Source of the DNA: Vibrionales bacterium SWAT-3 | GTDB taxonomy: Bacteria; Pseudomonadota; Gammaproteobacteria; Enterobacterales; Vibrionaceae | Direction: 5' to 3' | Assembly: GCA_000169995.1 (NCBI GenBank) | Contig: AAZW01000014.1 | Coordinates: 43,541 to 107,540 of the forward strand | Length of the DNA stretch: 64,000 nucleotides | Part shown: positions 1-9,740 of the stretch, piece after piece | Layout of the letters: every line of letters starts with the position of its first letter | Position numbering within the stretch: position 1 is the stretch's first letter | The notes under the pieces: generated by a model | What the model saw: only the letters and a program-made list of their open reading frames with translations | What the model was told of the DNA's origin: nothing | Databases searched by the model: none | Translations under genes and position numbers: made by a program

Positions 1-2322
1 GTTACGCTTTTGAAGAGGCCAATCAACCGATAATCAAAGAGCAAATTGAAACAGAGCTCGCCAAACGCAGTGACGTCCTCTCTGCCGAATACAGCGATGG
101 TACACGCTGGACCACCCAAGCGGCACTCGATACCGAAAAACACATTTTACGAAACATTGATCAAGGGAAAAATCAACACAAGCCGTTTGCCACCCACCAA
201 CAAATCAAAAATTATCTCGATGCACAGCCTCGCCTTACCCAAGGACAAAAGGACGGCATCACCCTTATCTCAACGACCAAAGACAGTTTTGTGGCCGTGC
301 AAGGTTTGGCGGGCACCGGTAAATCCACCCTGCTCGAATCCAACATTGAATTGATTCAACACGCCACCCAAGCCAGTAACCAGCCACCTTCGCAAGTGAT
401 TGGTCTGGCGCCAACGCACGCCGCCGTCAGCGAACTGGAAAGCAAAGGACTACAAGCGCAAACGCTAGAAAGCTTACTGACCGACCTAAGACGTGGCATC
501 ACCTTACCAGAGGAGTACAAAAACACCCTCTTCTTTTTGGATGAAGGCTCTATGGTCAGCAACCAACAAGCCAAAGAGCTCACCGACCTTATATTGCAAA
601 GCGGCTCCAAAGCCACCTTGCTTGGGGATAAAGAGCAGCTGCTTTCTCTTAATGCCGGTAAACCGTTTGAATTGAGCATAAGTCAGGGCCGTATCGATAC
701 GGCTTACATGACCGACATCGTTCGTCAGAAGAATGAAATACTGCTTGGCGCCGTACACAACATTGTAGATAAGCAGCCAGACAGCGCTCTCGATAAACTA
801 TCTCAGCAAGGCCCTGATACACTCGGTAGCACGCAACATATTGTCTCAACCCTCGATGAAAATGCGAAAGACCAAAGCAAAGCGCAACTCATCGCCACCG
901 AAAAGCTGCCATACGCGGTGGCGCAGGACTACCTTGCCCGTACGCCCGAGACGCGAGAAAACACGCTGATCATCGCTTACACAAATAATGAGCGTGACCA
1001 CATCACTGAGCACATTCGTGCCGGACTGATGAAAACACGGGAGATAGGCCAAGAAAACATCATCACCACCCGATTACGCTCTACAGGTGATAGCAAAGAA
1101 GAGCTGACCACCATGATGCCTTATCAGAAAGGGCTCATTTTAAGCACGAAGCCAGGAGAGTACGACATCATTACCCACGTTAATTCGGAGCACGGTTTGG
1201 TGACTCTTCAAGACGTAAATACAGGTAAGACAAAGCCATTTTTGCCACGCAACAAAGACCACAAATACACGTCACTCTTCGTTCAATCAGAAAAGCCACT
1301 TTCAACCGGTGACAAAATCATGACCCGATTTACCGACAAAGCGCGAGGCATTAAAGCCAATGTGGAATACACCATCAGTCATGCCACCAAAGAAGAAATC
1401 ACCGCGCTGTCGAAAGAGGGGCAAACGTTAAGCCTTAATCCAAACCAACTGAAAGACGGGCATTGGGATTACGCTTACACCAGAACCGCAGATATGGCGC
1501 AAGGCGCGACGTATCAGAACATCATTACCACCCTAAAGGGTAAAGGCGCACTGACGAACTTAAGACGCGCTTACATCGATTTAAGCCGGGCGAGTAGTCA
1601 TGTGAAACTCTTTACTGACAGCCCAAAACAGATGATGAAGAGCTGGTTATCGAAAGAGGTCAATAAACACAGTGCCATTGAAACCATCGAGAACATTGCA
1701 CCACACAGTACGCCTTACTTTAATGACAAAGCCCTATCTCATGAAGACGTGCGTTATCACAATAGAAACGGAGATTTTGACTACAACCAATTTAAAGAAC
1801 ACATCAGCCAAACGTTACCGAAATACACGGAAAGCTTAGCCATCAACCTCTTGGGGCAACCGAACCCATCTAAATCAGACCGTGATTATCTCACCTTTGG
1901 TATTGGAAAATCGGCAATAAAGGTATCGTTAACGGGGGAATATCGAGGGTATTTTAAAGACTATACCACCGGTGAAAAAGGCTCATTAATCAATTTAATG
2001 ATGATTCATAAGGAAATAAATTATAAGGAGGCAATGCAAGAAGCCCACAACATCCTTAATGATCCTGATAAATACCAACTCACCGCCAACCCCAAACATG
2101 ACCAATTACTGAATACGACGCCAAAACACATGGCACAATTTGAAGAGAGAGCGAAAGAATATATACAAACCAGCCAGCCACTCACAGACACATTAGCCCA
2201 AACTTACCTCAATAAATTGGGGATTGAACACCCTAAGAATGACCATGTTCATTTTCATCAAGAGGTATATTCCTCAGAGGACAAAACATTTCACCCGGCG
2301 ATGATAACTAACATTCACGAAA
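1..2322 (+). pseudogene. TraI/MobF-type conjugative relaxase-helicase, internal fragment
   Basis: The reading frame is open from base 3, so the gene begins left of the window. It shows a superfamily-1 helicase core: Walker A GLAGTGKST near 303-329, a Walker B-like FFLDEGSM near 531-555, and a late motif YAYTRTADMAQGATYQ near 1470-1515 like the last helicase motif of TraI/RecD proteins. Further on, a FGIGKSAIKVSL...GYFKDYTTGEKG stretch (about 1890-1990) resembles primase-associated modules found at the C-terminus of some plasmid relaxases. In conjugation this protein nicks and unwinds the transferred strand; the relaxase domain itself is not in the window. At 2322 the ISAs1 element begins; the frame runs on for about ten IS-encoded codons to a stop at 2352-2354, so the true C-terminus is missing. 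No other transfer gene follows, so this is a relic. Confidence 0.85.
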
Positions 2323-3552
2323 GGGCGCGAATATACTTTGTTAATCTGATGTAAAAAGAACTTTTTCCCTGTAATCTTTATTCCATGCGGCTTGGTTCAT
2401 CTTTCTTGGTACAGACAAGTTACCCTCTGATTTTCTAAATAGGTTCTGCACAAAGCGACGACAACAAGCCATATTCAACGCTGAATCCCCAGCGTAAATT
2501 CGCTGCTCGTCTTCTTTGAAAATTACGTCCAACGCCCAGTGCTGCTGATTCTCAATATGCCAATGCTTTCTTGTTGCCTTTGAGGCTAACTCTAAAGATA
2601 AATGGTCTGTGCAAATATAGTACGAGGTTTCATAACTTCCTTTCCCTTTGACACTCCTATCTCTTACCACTGCAACAATGCTTTTTACGAGACACCACTT
2701 CTGTCTGAGTGCTTCGCTGAAGGCTGCAGGAAGCACGTAAACCTCACGAACCTCTTTTCTACCATGCCCTTTCTCTTCCGTGATGTATGATTCCTGTTTA
2801 TCTTCAGGCAAAGCCCAATAGTCTTGGAATTGCACATCAATTTCTGCTAATAAACTTGGTTGATTCAGTTTAACTTGTACTAGGATATCTCCACCTTTAT
2901 CAACTACTTTATTCAGTGTTTCAACCTGACAATGCAGGGCATCAGCAGTTAATAAACATCCTTTGATATCTAAAGCGTCTAGCATGTTTCTTATTGCTAG
3001 CAGCTCCATACCTTTGCCGTCACAAGGTTGGTGTGTGAGAGTCAAACCCTCGTCTACATCAAATGCCGAAACCATATAGAGGGGGTGCTGTTGTTTGCTT
3101 GCTTTTGCCCCTTTTAGAACCTTCCCATCAACACTGATTATAGGCTGAGCATGCTTCTCTCTGTGCAAATTGACCCAGCCCACCATAGCTTCCAATAGCG
3201 TCTCTGGCACAACGGATCTCATGATCGCAGCTATATTATGTCGAGTGGGAAGACCATTTTCGTAGGGGAAATACTCACGTAACCACTCGATATTTCCTTC
3301 ACCGAAATCCTTAATCTCTGTCCATTTATTTTGACCACAAATCATGGCTGTTATGACCACGAAAGCGACTTCCATAACAGGATAAACTTGATTGATGTGC
3401 GAACGGGTATCTTTCACTTTTTTAAGTTGCTCAATGATAATCATGTGCGAATTTCTCATGTTTTTTTACTTCATGATCAGATCGTGATTATCTAAAAAAG
3501 TTCCCTGTAAAATAAATCCATTATTTTCAATGGTTAAAGTTCGATCCCGCCC
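2323..3552 (-). mobile_element. ISAs1-family insertion sequence, copy 1
   Basis: A 1230-bp element whose ends match those of the inverted copy at 9741-10970. The end before the transposase start reads GGGCGGGATCGAACTTTAAC and the other reads GGGCGCGAATATACTTTGTT; they form imperfect inverted repeats. The ten bases on each side (attcacgaaa at 2313-2322, ttactttgac at 3553-3562) do not match, so there is no target duplication. The element ends the relaxase fragment on its left and the secreted-protein gene on its right, and both interrupted frames read into it for 5-10 codons. Confidence 0.93.
2341..3459 (-). CDS. ISAs1-family transposase (H-repeat-associated type), copy 1
   Basis: A 372-aa transposase of the ISAs1 / H-repeat family (COG5433-like). 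It has the N-terminal region of this family followed by a DDE nuclease: the first acidic residue is probably in IISVDGKVLKGAK, the second in LLTADALHCQ, and the C-terminal part has the typical KHWHIENQQHWALDVIFKEDE. It is full length with no frameshift, so it may still be active. It differs from copy 2 by one visible residue: FQDYW here, FQYYW there. The ATG follows IS-internal sequence containing a 10-bp palindrome (ATCTGATCAT region). Confidence 0.94.
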   Translation of the reverse strand: MRNSHMIIIEQLKKVKDTRSHINQVYPVMEVAFVVITAMICGQNKWTEIKDFGEGNIEWLREYFPYENGLPTRHNIAAIMRSVVPETLLEAMVGWVNLHREKHAQPIISVDGKVLKGAKASKQQHPLYMVSAFDVDEGLTLTHQPCDGKGMELLAIRNMLDALDIKGCLLTADALHCQVETLNKVVDKGGDILVQVKLNQPSLLAEIDVQFQDYWALPEDKQESYITEEKGHGRKEVREVYVLPAAFSEALRQKWCLVKSIVAVVRDRSVKGKGSYETSYYICTDHLSLELASKATRKHWHIENQQHWALDVIFKEDEQRIYAGDSALNMACCRRFVQNLFRKSEGNLSVPRKMNQAAWNKDYREKVLFTSD

Positions 3553-4999
3553 TTACTTTGACTTAGAGCGAAGCTCGCAACTTCGTTGTTATTCAAGTTG
3601 CTGTACACTTTCATTGTATAATGGCTAACATCGGCATCAAATAGCTGGTCTTTTGACAGGACTAATTCTTGCTTTGCAAACATAATATTTCGATACACGA
3701 TAGCACCACTATCATGCACTAAAGTCACACGATAACCCATGATGTCCTGGCCATACACCCTTAAGTCCACACCACTTATCGCTTGTAAGCCATTAAAAAT
3801 CCACTCCCAAGGGTTAATAACAGGAGGAAGGATTTGATAAAGCGTCGTCATCGCAGTATTCCCACCACTTAGATCTTCAACAATCGCAGAACCTTCACTT
3901 TGATCAAGTAACGAGCCTACTGTAATCGGGAAGGATTGACTGCGGAAATTAGGAACATACACACACAGCTCTTCAAGCGTAATGCCATTAGTAAAACCAC
4001 TACCTTCAATCTCGTCACTATTACATAAATTACGCTCGGATTCCCCGGTGACCACTTTAGGAATGTGTTTTACAACCGCATTTACAGCACTCGCTAAATT
4101 GAATGTTTTTCCAATATTGGCCAGCTTAAAGTTTGTTGTAACAGCCTTATTCATTGCCTGAGAGGCAGAGTTTACAAAAGTCGCCCCTGTAGGCCCTGTT
4201 GTAATTTTGACTAATGAATTAAACAAACGACGAATGTTAGGAACCATCGCCTTTTCCCAAATTTCAGAATTCAAATTAACATCCGACACGCTCTTCTTCA
4301 TCACTTCCCAAGAGATTGGATCGATACCTGCAGGTTTTAAATCATTATTTACTCTGTCTTTTGAAACAAACAAAGTAGATTCATTTTGCATAATATAAGA
4401 GCGAAGGTTTGAAAGAAATTCAATAACAGAAACATCCTGTTCACCAGGTTTAAAATACTCTGCTGGATATAAAACTTCTGCGTTACCCGTAGGAGTCGTC
4501 TCAAGCCCAAACAACATCACCTCCGAAAGACTTACCTCTTTGTAGGCCACGTACGAGTTGTTCCAAGTTTTAACTATCGGCGTAGTAGTACACTCCGCAC
4601 ATCTAACTATGTCTCGAATTACATCCTTTAAAAGCTTGTCTAACTCCCTTTCAGCAGTAGTCATCGATAACTTTTCTGCAAGATATTTTTGTATAAACAG
4701 TAGCTCTTGATAATGGATTTTCTCTTCTTTTGTTGGCTTTGGTGACGAGAAATCTATTTGCTCAATTTCTGCGTCATGAAAGCGCTTTGCTTCATTATCA
4801 TACTGAACGAACAATTGTTGTTTTGCACCGACAAAATCTAACCCTGTTTTACCGCTGTTTTCCTCGAGCTCTCGACGAATGATTGCTTGTAGTTCAGGGT
4901 TAATACGAGCGTCCATTATGGACTGCGTGTCTGCGATAATAGGGCTAAAATAACCCTGTTCTCCATGATGAACATCGGCAAGAACGATATTAGTATTAC
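3553..4999 (-). pseudogene. Secreted protein of unknown function, 3' portion (split by ISL3-type element, truncated by ISAs1)
   Basis: This is the downstream part of the gene whose start is at 6341-6654. Removing the ISL3-type element and one copy of its 7-bp duplication gives an uninterrupted frame: ...MISNT then NIVLADVHHGEQGYF... and into MDARINPELQ at 4916. An ATG at 4916 gives an apparent 460-aa ORF, but that methionine is internal to the original protein. The 3' end is lost: the last five residues, GGIEL, and the stop are encoded by the ISAs1 end. The visible protein has a charged helical first half with a CAEC pair, then a more hydrophobic, Ser/Gly-rich second half that ends in a beta-rich segment (RVTLVHDSGAIVYRN). 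I do not recognise a family. Confidence 0.85.
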
Positions 5000-6340
5000 G
5001 GCTCTTCTCCGCTTAGATGAGTCTATAAACTAACAATAAAACCGCTAACACATTGATTTACAATCGCTTCCCACCTTATATATCAGTGTTGTAGTTTGTC
5101 GTTATTATCTTCCGCTCTATTTAACTTTAAAGGCCAATCCGTACAGTCTGTAACGCTTGAAGAAAGCTCTCATTCAGTACTCGTCAAGTGCAAGCGAGAT
5201 AGACGCTGTAAAGTTGTTGATCCTGAGACTGGAGCTCCGCGCACCGTCGACCACTACGTTCACCGTCGCCTGTCGGATTTACCTGTCAGTGGTCGCCCTT
5301 GCGTTATAGAAATTGAATTGGCTCAGACAAGGGATAGGCTCGGCCGAAGGTTGATTGAAGAGGCTGATTTTGTTGATAAGGGGAGTCGTTATACAAAGAG
5401 GTTCTGTCACTTTATTAGTGGACTGTGCCGCTATATGAGCATCCACGCAGTGTCGAAGCATTTAGACATACGCTGGGAAACCGTGAAAAATATCGATAAA
5501 GCATCTCTCTCTACCTTGCTGCTTAGAGCTAAGAAGTTGACCAACTTGTTCATATTGGCGTTGATGAAGTCGCCAGGGCTAAAGGCCATGATTATATGAC
5601 CGTCGTTTATGATCTCGTTTCAGGACAACTTATTTGGGTTGACCATGGGCGGACTTCAAACGTACTCATCAACTTTTTTGAACAATTATCACCGCAAACG
5701 AGAGACGGCATCCAAGCGGTATCAATGGATATGGGGCAATCTTACCAATCAGCAGTGAGAAACGCTCTTCCGAATGCAGACATCGTTTTTGACCGGTTTC
5801 ACGTTATGCAGAACTACTCTCTTCTGATAAGGAAAGAGCGTAATAAAGCGTTTAGGAAAGGAACACATGACGAGAAGAAAATGCTTAAAGGGACGCTATT
5901 TTTACTCCTCAAAAATGCGCCGAAATTAAGCGATAAGCAGTCAGATAGGCTAGATGATTTACTGGAAAGCAATAAGACTCTTTGTACGATTTATATGCTC
6001 AAAGAGCAGCTTCAAGCCTTATGGGATGAACGTAATTTTGACTTGATGATCGCAGCGCTTGATGCGTGGTGCCAGCTTGCTAAAAAGACGAGGATCTTAT
6101 CTCTCATCAACTTTGCAGACGCGCTTTGGGAGAGAAGAGTTGGGATCTGCAACTATGCAAAATATAAGCTGACGAATGCCCGAGTGGAAGCAGGGAATGT
6201 ATCGATAGGTCTTCTTAGACGGAGAGCCCGAGGAGTAAGGGATACTGATTACTTTAAATTGAAGATTAGACAAACCTCAATCCTAGAAACTCACTCTACC
6301 ATTTATCCGGAAATCAAGCTCATCTAAGCGGAGAAGAGCC
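5000..6340 (+). mobile_element. ISL3-family insertion sequence, defective
   Basis: A 1341-bp element with perfect 22-bp terminal inverted repeats, GGCTCTTCTCCGCTTAGATG at the left and its complement at the right; GGCTCTTC ends are typical of ISL3. It is flanked by a direct repeat GTATTAC (4993-4999 and 6341-6347); 8 bp is usual for the family, and only 7 can be assigned here. Its transposase is frameshifted. It sits inside the secreted-protein gene, whose reading frame is restored when the element and one repeat copy are removed. Confidence 0.93.
5096..6327 (+). pseudogene. ISL3-family transposase, frameshifted
   Basis: Two overlapping frames make up one ISL3 transposase of about 410 aa. The first runs from a TTG at 5096 and is correct to about 5530 (LLLRAK); a frame change near 5527-5535 then gives nonsense ending at 5599. 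In the other frame the expected EVDQLVHIGVDEVARAKGHD leads directly into MTVVYDLVSG at 5596. The DDE residues are visible: Asp in GVDEVA, Asp in DRFHVM and Glu in NARVEAGN. There is no classic slippery heptamer at the junction, so an inactivating indel is more likely than programmed frameshifting. The element probably cannot transpose by itself. Confidence 0.88.
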
Positions 6341-6654
6341 GTATTACTAATCATCTCGAGCTTGATATTAAGATATTGCTTCTTAATTGGCTCTTGCTCT
6401 TGATACCAATCCGAAGAAACCGAATCGTATTTTTCTTTTAGATAATCCTCACAAGGCTTCTCTTCCGAACGGTAAGTTAAGCAATTCTTCGAAAGGACCA
6501 ACTGAAATAGGTATAGGGAATCATGGTATTTAGGATCCACTTGGTCATAGAACACCGTTTGAACAACCGATGAGTGATTAACCTCTTGTGCAAAAGAGGC
6601 ATTCGACACAAGCGCGCTCATTAATACGAACGGCAAAGCCTTAGATATTTTCAT
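6341..6654 (-). pseudogene. Secreted protein of unknown function, 5' portion (interrupted by ISL3-type element)
   Basis: Starts at ATG 6654 with a clear Sec signal peptide (MKISKALPFVLMSALVSNAS, cleavage probably after FA and before QEV). About 104 codons follow before the ISL3-type element at 6340. The apparent C-terminus (ALLRLDELDFRINGRVSF) is encoded by the IS. Rejoined to 3553-4992, the original product is at least 585 aa and exported. Two cysteines (NCLTYRSEEKPC) fit a periplasmic or extracellular location. No family recognised; transcription would run leftward from the AT-rich region at 6655-7050. Confidence 0.85.
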
Positions 6655-7050
6655 GTATTTTTATTCTCGCTGAGATTTTGTGCTTCGCCGCTAATAATAA
6701 AAATACCAATAAAAATATCATTCGAATTTACTGATAAAACAATCAAAAAACTATGAATAGAAGGCCAGATGCCTTATTAATAGTAAAAATATATTTATGT
6801 GTTCTTATATTGAAATCAATGATTAAAAGTAAAATAACTCAAAAGCAAAAAAGCGATGGTCAACAAGTCATTGGTTAAAATGCTCTCAACTACCCACCTT
6901 AGTTCTTCTCTATGCTCCCTAAACTTCAGCTAAAATCATGTTAGAGGACCATTAAAGACCGATCTTTACCGTCCCTTTATAGATATGGCTTTACACGCCC
7001 TATTGAACCCTTACAATGTGCAGCAACTATATTTATCAAGGTTTATCTCT
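6655..7050. other. AT-rich intergenic region between divergent genes
   Basis: About 400 bp between the broken secreted-protein gene (minus) and rbgA (plus), very AT-rich from 6690 to 6860. An in-frame ATG at 6985 upstream of rbgA could extend that protein by 22 residues, but these do not fit the family. It must hold both promoters; I cannot place them with confidence. Confidence 0.5.
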
Positions 7051-7986
7051 ATGTCTATTCAATGGTTTCCGGGTCACATGCATAAAGCCCGCAAAGAAAT
7101 CGAAGAAGTTATCCCACAAGTTGATGTGATCATCGAAGTACTGGATGCGCGTATTCCGTTCAGTAGTGAAAACCCAATGATCTCCTCACTGCGCGGCGAT
7201 AAGCCTTGTGTAAAAGTACTGAACAAGCGTGACCTTGCCGATCCTGAGTTAACTGAACGTTGGATTGAGCATTTCGAAAAAGAGCAAGGTGTAAAGGCTA
7301 TTGCAATTACCACCAGCGTTAAAGAAGAAGTAAATCACATCATGGAACTGGTTCGTAAGCTTGCGCCACACCGTGAAGAGATTGGTAAGAACATTCGTAC
7401 TATGATCATGGGTATCCCAAATGTGGGTAAATCAACCATCATTAACTGCCTAGCAGGACGTACAATCGCAGTGACAGGTAACCAACCCGCGGTAACTCGT
7501 CGTCAACAGCGTATTAACCTACAAAACGGCGTGATTCTTTCAGATACCCCAGGGATCCTTTGGCCAAAAGTAGAAAACCCGCACAGCGGATTCCGCCTAG
7601 CAGCAACCGGCGCGGTAAAGGATACGGCAATGGAATACGATGAAGTGGCATTCTACACCGTGGAGTATCTTGCGAAGCAGTACCCTCACCTACTGCAAGA
7701 GCGTTACCAAATTGAAGAGCTGCCAGAGTCTGACATCGAGTTGATGGAAGCGATCGGTCGTAAGCGCGGCGCACTTCGTGCTGGTGGTCATATCGACCTT
7801 CATAAGTGTTCTGAAATCTTACTTCACGAGCTTCGTAACGGCACTTTGGGTAAGGTAACTCTAGAACTACCAGAAATGATCACAAAAGAGCTGATCGAAG
7901 TTGAAGAAGCCGCAGCATTAAAAGCCGAGCAACAAGCTAAGAAAAAAGAAGAACGTCGTAAGCGTTACTTGAAGAACAAGCGTTAA
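7051..7986 (+). CDS. rbgA: Ribosome biogenesis GTPase RbgA/YlqF
   Basis: A circularly permuted GTPase that acts in late large-subunit ribosome assembly. The permuted order is visible: the G4 motif NKRDL comes first, then G1 GIPNVGKST, then G3 DTPGILWPK. The family-typical opening IQWFPGHMHKARKEI fixes the start at ATG 7051 rather than the in-frame ATG at 6985; this gives 311 aa, the usual length. A Lys/Arg-rich tail (KKKEERRKRYLKNKR) fits RNA contact. It stands alone, intact, between IS-damaged neighbours, which suggests that the region between the two ISAs1 copies is otherwise ordinary chromosome. Confidence 0.95.
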   Translation: MSIQWFPGHMHKARKEIEEVIPQVDVIIEVLDARIPFSSENPMISSLRGDKPCVKVLNKRDLADPELTERWIEHFEKEQGVKAIAITTSVKEEVNHIMELVRKLAPHREEIGKNIRTMIMGIPNVGKSTIINCLAGRTIAVTGNQPAVTRRQQRINLQNGVILSDTPGILWPKVENPHSGFRLAATGAVKDTAMEYDEVAFYTVEYLAKQYPHLLQERYQIEELPESDIELMEAIGRKRGALRAGGHIDLHKCSEILLHELRNGTLGKVTLELPEMITKELIEVEEAAALKAEQQAKKKEERRKRYLKNKR

Positions 7987-8129
7987 TAGCGATTAATCAC
8001 TCTCATATATCCCTCTAAACATATTCACGTTCTATTTCATGTAGGACGTGAATATCGTGCCCCTCCTTTGTTGATCTAGCTAACATACTGACAAATCTAT
8101 AGAAATGCTCGTTTACAATCATCAAGACT

Positions 8130-9266
8130 GTGACATACTACGCAAATTATTGTTTATCAATTTCGGCTAGTTTCTCAATGCGCTCTTACATCGGGTTCAA
8201 AAATCAACGATTTAAAACCTATTTCGACAATGAAATTTATCTGCCGTACATAAATTTCATCTACATCCCGATCTCAATATTCTGTGCTTTTATTGTCTCG
8301 GACTATGTTCACTTCGGTACAGAGTGCATTACACCAATAGCCTTTCGCATCGTACTGTTCTTGATGATGATGGCCGTTGCCCATTACTGCATCAAAAACA
8401 AACCTAACGTTTTAGAGTTCGTAGAAAGTACCTTTCTTGTTATTAGCTCTCTGTTCTTAGTCTATGTTGGTCGACTCGCTATTGATTTAGGGAACTTTGA
8501 CTACCAAGGTGGCATCATTCTAGTGATGATCTACATAGGTACGTTTTCTCGTTTGTCTGCCAAATACAGCATTACGACGCTTTCATTTATCTTTTCCGCG
8601 TACTTGATTGGCCTATCTCCCCTACTATACGCTGCAGAACCTACTCACGAAATTGAGACCATTTCGGTTTACTTATCTGGCTATGTCTTAATTTCTGCAG
8701 CCTGTATAAGGCGTGACTTAGAAGTACATAAACGCTTCGCACAGTCTGAACAACTTCGTAAACAAGCGATACAATTACGTAAACAATCGAATATGTTTGA
8801 AGCGCTATCTTATAAAGACGCGCTTACCGGTTGCTACAACCGACTTTACCTACACCAAGTGATCGAACCGAGCATTGATCGCGACTTATCGATCACATCG
8901 ATTATGATCGACATTGACCATTTCAAAAGCATTAATGATACCTACGGGCACCAGATGGGCGATCTGGTAATTAAAGAGTTGGCCATCGAAATTCAGAAAA
9001 AACTACCACTGGGCAGTAACTGTTTTCGATATGGAGTAGAAGAGTTTCTGATTTTGGTTCAAGGTGGAACTAAAGATTCAATTCAATCTCTCGTAGATTC
9101 TCTATTGGAGTGCCCTTCTCACCTTCGTTTAGAAGTCACAATTTCAATTGGCGTTAAACATTCACCTCAAGCACTAGGTTCGGTAGAGCAACTCATCGAT
9201 GACGCCGATCAAGCACTCTATATTTCAAAGAAAAACGGCCGAAACCGTACATCTTGGTCTAATTAA
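8130..9266 (+). CDS. Membrane GGDEF-domain protein with altered active site
   Basis: About 378 aa: an N-terminal region of roughly six hydrophobic segments (residues 30-195), a short coiled linker (EQLRKQAIQLRKQSN) and a C-terminal GGDEF domain starting at ALSYKDALTGCYNR. Diguanylate cyclases make cyclic di-GMP. The metal-binding DIDHFKSINDTYGHQMGD is normal, but the signature loop reads RYGVEEF, where the usual form is RYGGEEF or RYGGDEF: the second Gly is Val. No RxxD inhibitory site is obvious. Activity may therefore be reduced or lost. The GTG at 8130 and the ATG at 8178 are both possible starts; neither has a good ribosome site. Confidence 0.85.
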   Translation: MTYYANYCLSISASFSMRSYIGFKNQRFKTYFDNEIYLPYINFIYIPISIFCAFIVSDYVHFGTECITPIAFRIVLFLMMMAVAHYCIKNKPNVLEFVESTFLVISSLFLVYVGRLAIDLGNFDYQGGIILVMIYIGTFSRLSAKYSITTLSFIFSAYLIGLSPLLYAAEPTHEIETISVYLSGYVLISAACIRRDLEVHKRFAQSEQLRKQAIQLRKQSNMFEALSYKDALTGCYNRLYLHQVIEPSIDRDLSITSIMIDIDHFKSINDTYGHQMGDLVIKELAIEIQKKLPLGSNCFRYGVEEFLILVQGGTKDSIQSLVDSLLECPSHLRLEVTISIGVKHSPQALGSVEQLIDDADQALYISKKNGRNRTSWSN

Positions 9267-9303
9267 CGTCTTACCGACGCCCTTTTCTATTGCAAGCGAA
9301 ACG

Positions 9304-9334
9304 AAAAAGCCCCAAACATCTGCATGCTTGGGGC
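9304..9334 (-). terminator. Rho-independent terminator for the GNAT remnant
   Basis: Stem GCCCCAA (9309-9315) / TTGGGGC (9328-9334); read on the minus strand it is followed by a run of T (aaaaa at 9304-9308). It lies between the diguanylate cyclase gene and the acetyltransferase remnant. Confidence 0.7.
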
Positions 9335-9395
9335 ATTAATTGTATTCTCAGTCGCAAAATTGCATCATGACGAACAAAGCGTCAGAGCGTGACAA

Positions 9396-9740
9396 TTACG
9401 AAAACGCAGCGCTTTTGGTTCTCTGCTCGAGGTCAACGGGAGAAGCCCAAGAGATCACTTTCTCATTCACTTTACTTCCGCACGGCGCATTCCACACCTG
9501 TTCCCGTTCTTGTTTTCCGCCAATCGCTTCATAAAACGCTATAGCTTGGTGGTTATCCGACATCACCTCTAGATAAAGCCCGGAATCAGAATAGTATTGT
9601 TGTAAGCGTTGGGACAATTCAGACAACAAACGTTTACCCAGGCCACGGCCACGATAATTACTGTCTACGTGCAATGCATCAATGAACGTTCCCCGTTCAA
9701 AATTATGGTTGCCAAACGCACAAACAAAACCAACCAGTAA
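9396..9740 (-). pseudogene. GNAT acetyltransferase, 5'-truncated by ISAs1
   Basis: The C-terminal part of a GNAT N-acetyltransferase: the acetyl-CoA-binding loop RGRGLGKRL is followed by the helix and the SDNHQAIAFYEAIGG motif typical of the family. The frame is open right up to the IS junction at 9741 (LLVGFVCAFGNHNFERGTFIDALHVDSNY), so translation originally began upstream and about half of the domain is gone. An internal ATG at 9674 could start a 92-aa stub, but this lacks the first strands of the fold. Substrate unknown. Confidence 0.85.

Noticed and set aside
4207..4398. Plus-strand ORF of 63 aa inside the broken secreted-protein gene
   Set aside because: Lies antisense to a long reading frame with coherent protein sequence; no ribosome site or family match.
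6985..7050. 22-residue N-terminal extension of RbgA
   Set aside because: The family starts at the IQWFPGHM block; the extension has no resemblance and no ribosome site.
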